Source: an uncultured Collinsella sp. (GTDB lineage Bacteria > Actinomycetota > Coriobacteriia > Coriobacteriales > Coriobacteriaceae). Taken from it: a stretch of 6,288 bases of DNA. Under the pieces are notes generated by a model that was not told the origin of the DNA, did no database searches, and saw only the letters and a program-made list of their open reading frames with translations. Below, one piece after another: positions 5,609 to 6,288 of the stretch (positions are counted from its first letter, which is position 1; every line of letters begins with the position of its first letter). The stretch covers positions 1 to 6,288 of the forward strand of contig CABQLK010000067.1 of assembly GCA_902465015.1 (NCBI GenBank), in the 5' to 3' direction. The translations under genes were made by a program, and so were the position numbers.

Positions 5609-5955
5609 CATCGTCTCAGGGTTCCGTCGTATTCAACCATGGCGGGTTGCTTTGACAGGCGCCCTACGGCCGTCTTATAGACCTCGGAACGATCGCGCCG
5701 CCCTATTGCCACAATCTCGGCAATCTCAACCATTCCGTCCTCTCGGATTCGGAAAACCATTCTGAGTCCCGCATTCCGCCATTTAATCTTTTTGCAGCCG
5801 GCGAGCTCGCCGTGAAGCGGCGTTCCGATTTCATCAGCGCGCGTCTTTAATTTTGCGACGGCAATACGGACGAGCCTGCGCTGGGATCCATCTAGTTTTT
5901 GATATTCCTTCTCGACGTCTCGATTCAAAAAGCCGACAACAAAATGCCCGCTCAT
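5608..5955 (-). CDS. RelE/ParE-family type II toxin
   Basis: A 115-residue protein with the RelE fold signature: GELAGCKKIKWRNAGLRMVF, then VEIAEIVAIGRRDRSEVYKTA. Residues matching those needed by E. coli RelE for ribosome-dependent mRNA cleavage are kept: K56 and K58 (KIK), R65 (GLR), R87 and Y93 (RRDRSEVY). The spacing K58-R65 and R87-Y93 equals that in RelE. So it is probably an active mRNA interferase that slows translation when its antitoxin is lost. A tail of about 15 residues extends past the usual end. The ATG overlaps the antitoxin stop as ATGA (5952-5955), so translation is likely coupled. The gene is less GC-rich than the dap genes, which suggests acquisition. The exact target and RelE subgroup are not determined. 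Confidence 0.88.
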   Translation of the reverse strand: MSGHFVVGFLNRDVEKEYQKLDGSQRRLVRIAVAKLKTRADEIGTPLHGELAGCKKIKWRNAGLRMVFRIREDGMVEIAEIVAIGRRDRSEVYKTAVGRLSKQPAMVEYDGTLRR

Positions 5956-6275
5956 TCGAAAAGATCCTCGTCGGGAATCGCGTCCGGATCCATCGACTCA
6001 AGCTCCGCGAGTTCCTCGGCAGTTAAGGCGTCCTCAAACGGAACAAACTCATGCGGACCATGCTTGACTCGATCCGCAGCGATGCGATTTATCTCAAGTT
6101 CACGCAGATACTGCAGCGCGCCGTACATTTCCTCATAGGCAGCGTAGTCGATAATCACGGTATCGATATCATTATGATCAGCAATGAACTGAGGCGCGCG
6201 TTTTGCGCGTTTACGAATGGCGGATAAGGACTTGCTTGCTTCGGTAGCAGAAACAACCTGGTCTTTTGTAAACAC
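5952..6275 (-). CDS. Phd/YefM-family antitoxin (start possibly outside the window)
   Basis: A 107-residue protein, counted from a GTG at 6275-6273, resembling Phd/YefM antitoxins: the N-terminal block VVSATEASKSLSAIRKRAK fits the DNA-binding domain, followed by TVIIDYAAYEEMYGAL, and an acidic C-terminal tail (about 75-107, rich in Asp and Glu) suited to wrap and neutralise the basic toxin. Such antitoxins bind their own promoter as a complex with the toxin. The frame is open to the window edge, with no stop from 6276 to 6287 and only a weak purine stretch (GGAAAAA) ahead of the GTG. The true start may therefore lie just outside, adding a few residues. The promoter and operator are also outside the window. 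It overlaps the toxin by four bases. Confidence 0.85.
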   Translation of the reverse strand: MFTKDQVVSATEASKSLSAIRKRAKRAPQFIADHNDIDTVIIDYAAYEEMYGALQYLRELEINRIAADRVKHGPHEFVPFEDALTAEELAELESMDPDAIPDEDLFE

Positions 6276-6288
6276 CGGTTTTTCCAGA

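Noticed and set aside
6194..6211. GCGCG/TTTT tandem repeat inside the antitoxin gene
   Set aside because: It encodes a repeated Lys-Arg-Ala in the DNA-binding region, so protein coding explains it without a separate repeat element.

Overview
The window looks like a chromosomal segment of a high-GC Gram-positive gut actinobacterium, most likely a Collinsella-like member of the Coriobacteriia. That assignment is an inference from GC-rich third codon positions, good Shine-Dalgarno sites, the acetylase-type lysine genes and the protein sequences; no taxonomic marker is present. The core of the window is a diaminopimelate (DAP)/lysine biosynthesis operon under a lysine riboswitch.

Layout. (1) 10-1197, minus strand: an M20-family metal-dependent amidohydrolase, probably the N-acetyl-DAP deacetylase of the acetylase pathway. 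(2) 1198-1575: a divergent intergenic region with weak promoter candidates, an 8-bp inverted repeat, a full lysine (L-box) riboswitch at about 1345-1507, and an expression platform that repeats P1 sequences and can mask the ribosome binding site. (3) 1576-3885, plus: one uninterrupted 769-codon frame joining diaminopimelate decarboxylase (LysA, last step to lysine) to 4-hydroxy-tetrahydrodipicolinate synthase (DapA, first committed step). A strong internal ribosome binding site and ATG lie at the DapA junction. (4) 3878-4618: dapB, starting with TTG and overlapping the dapA stop. (5) 4658-5377: dapH, tetrahydrodipicolinate N-acetyltransferase. (6) 5378-5607: a gene-free region packed with hairpins, including a nested inverted repeat of about 98 nt. 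(7) 5608-6275 and probably beyond, minus: a RelE-type toxin and Phd/YefM-type antitoxin pair, convergent with the dap operon and ended by its own intrinsic terminator.

How it works together. DapA condenses aspartate semialdehyde with pyruvate, DapB reduces the product, DapH N-acetylates it, the M20 enzyme probably removes the acetyl group after transamination, and LysA decarboxylates meso-DAP to lysine. Aspartokinase, aspartate semialdehyde dehydrogenase, the aminotransferase and DAP epimerase are not in this window. Lysine probably represses the plus-strand operon through the riboswitch. DapA appears to lack several residues that bind lysine in the E. coli enzyme, so control may rest mainly on the RNA. 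The points most worth a second look are the LysA-DapA fusion with its internal start, the riboswitch expression platform, and the nested inverted repeat after dapH.
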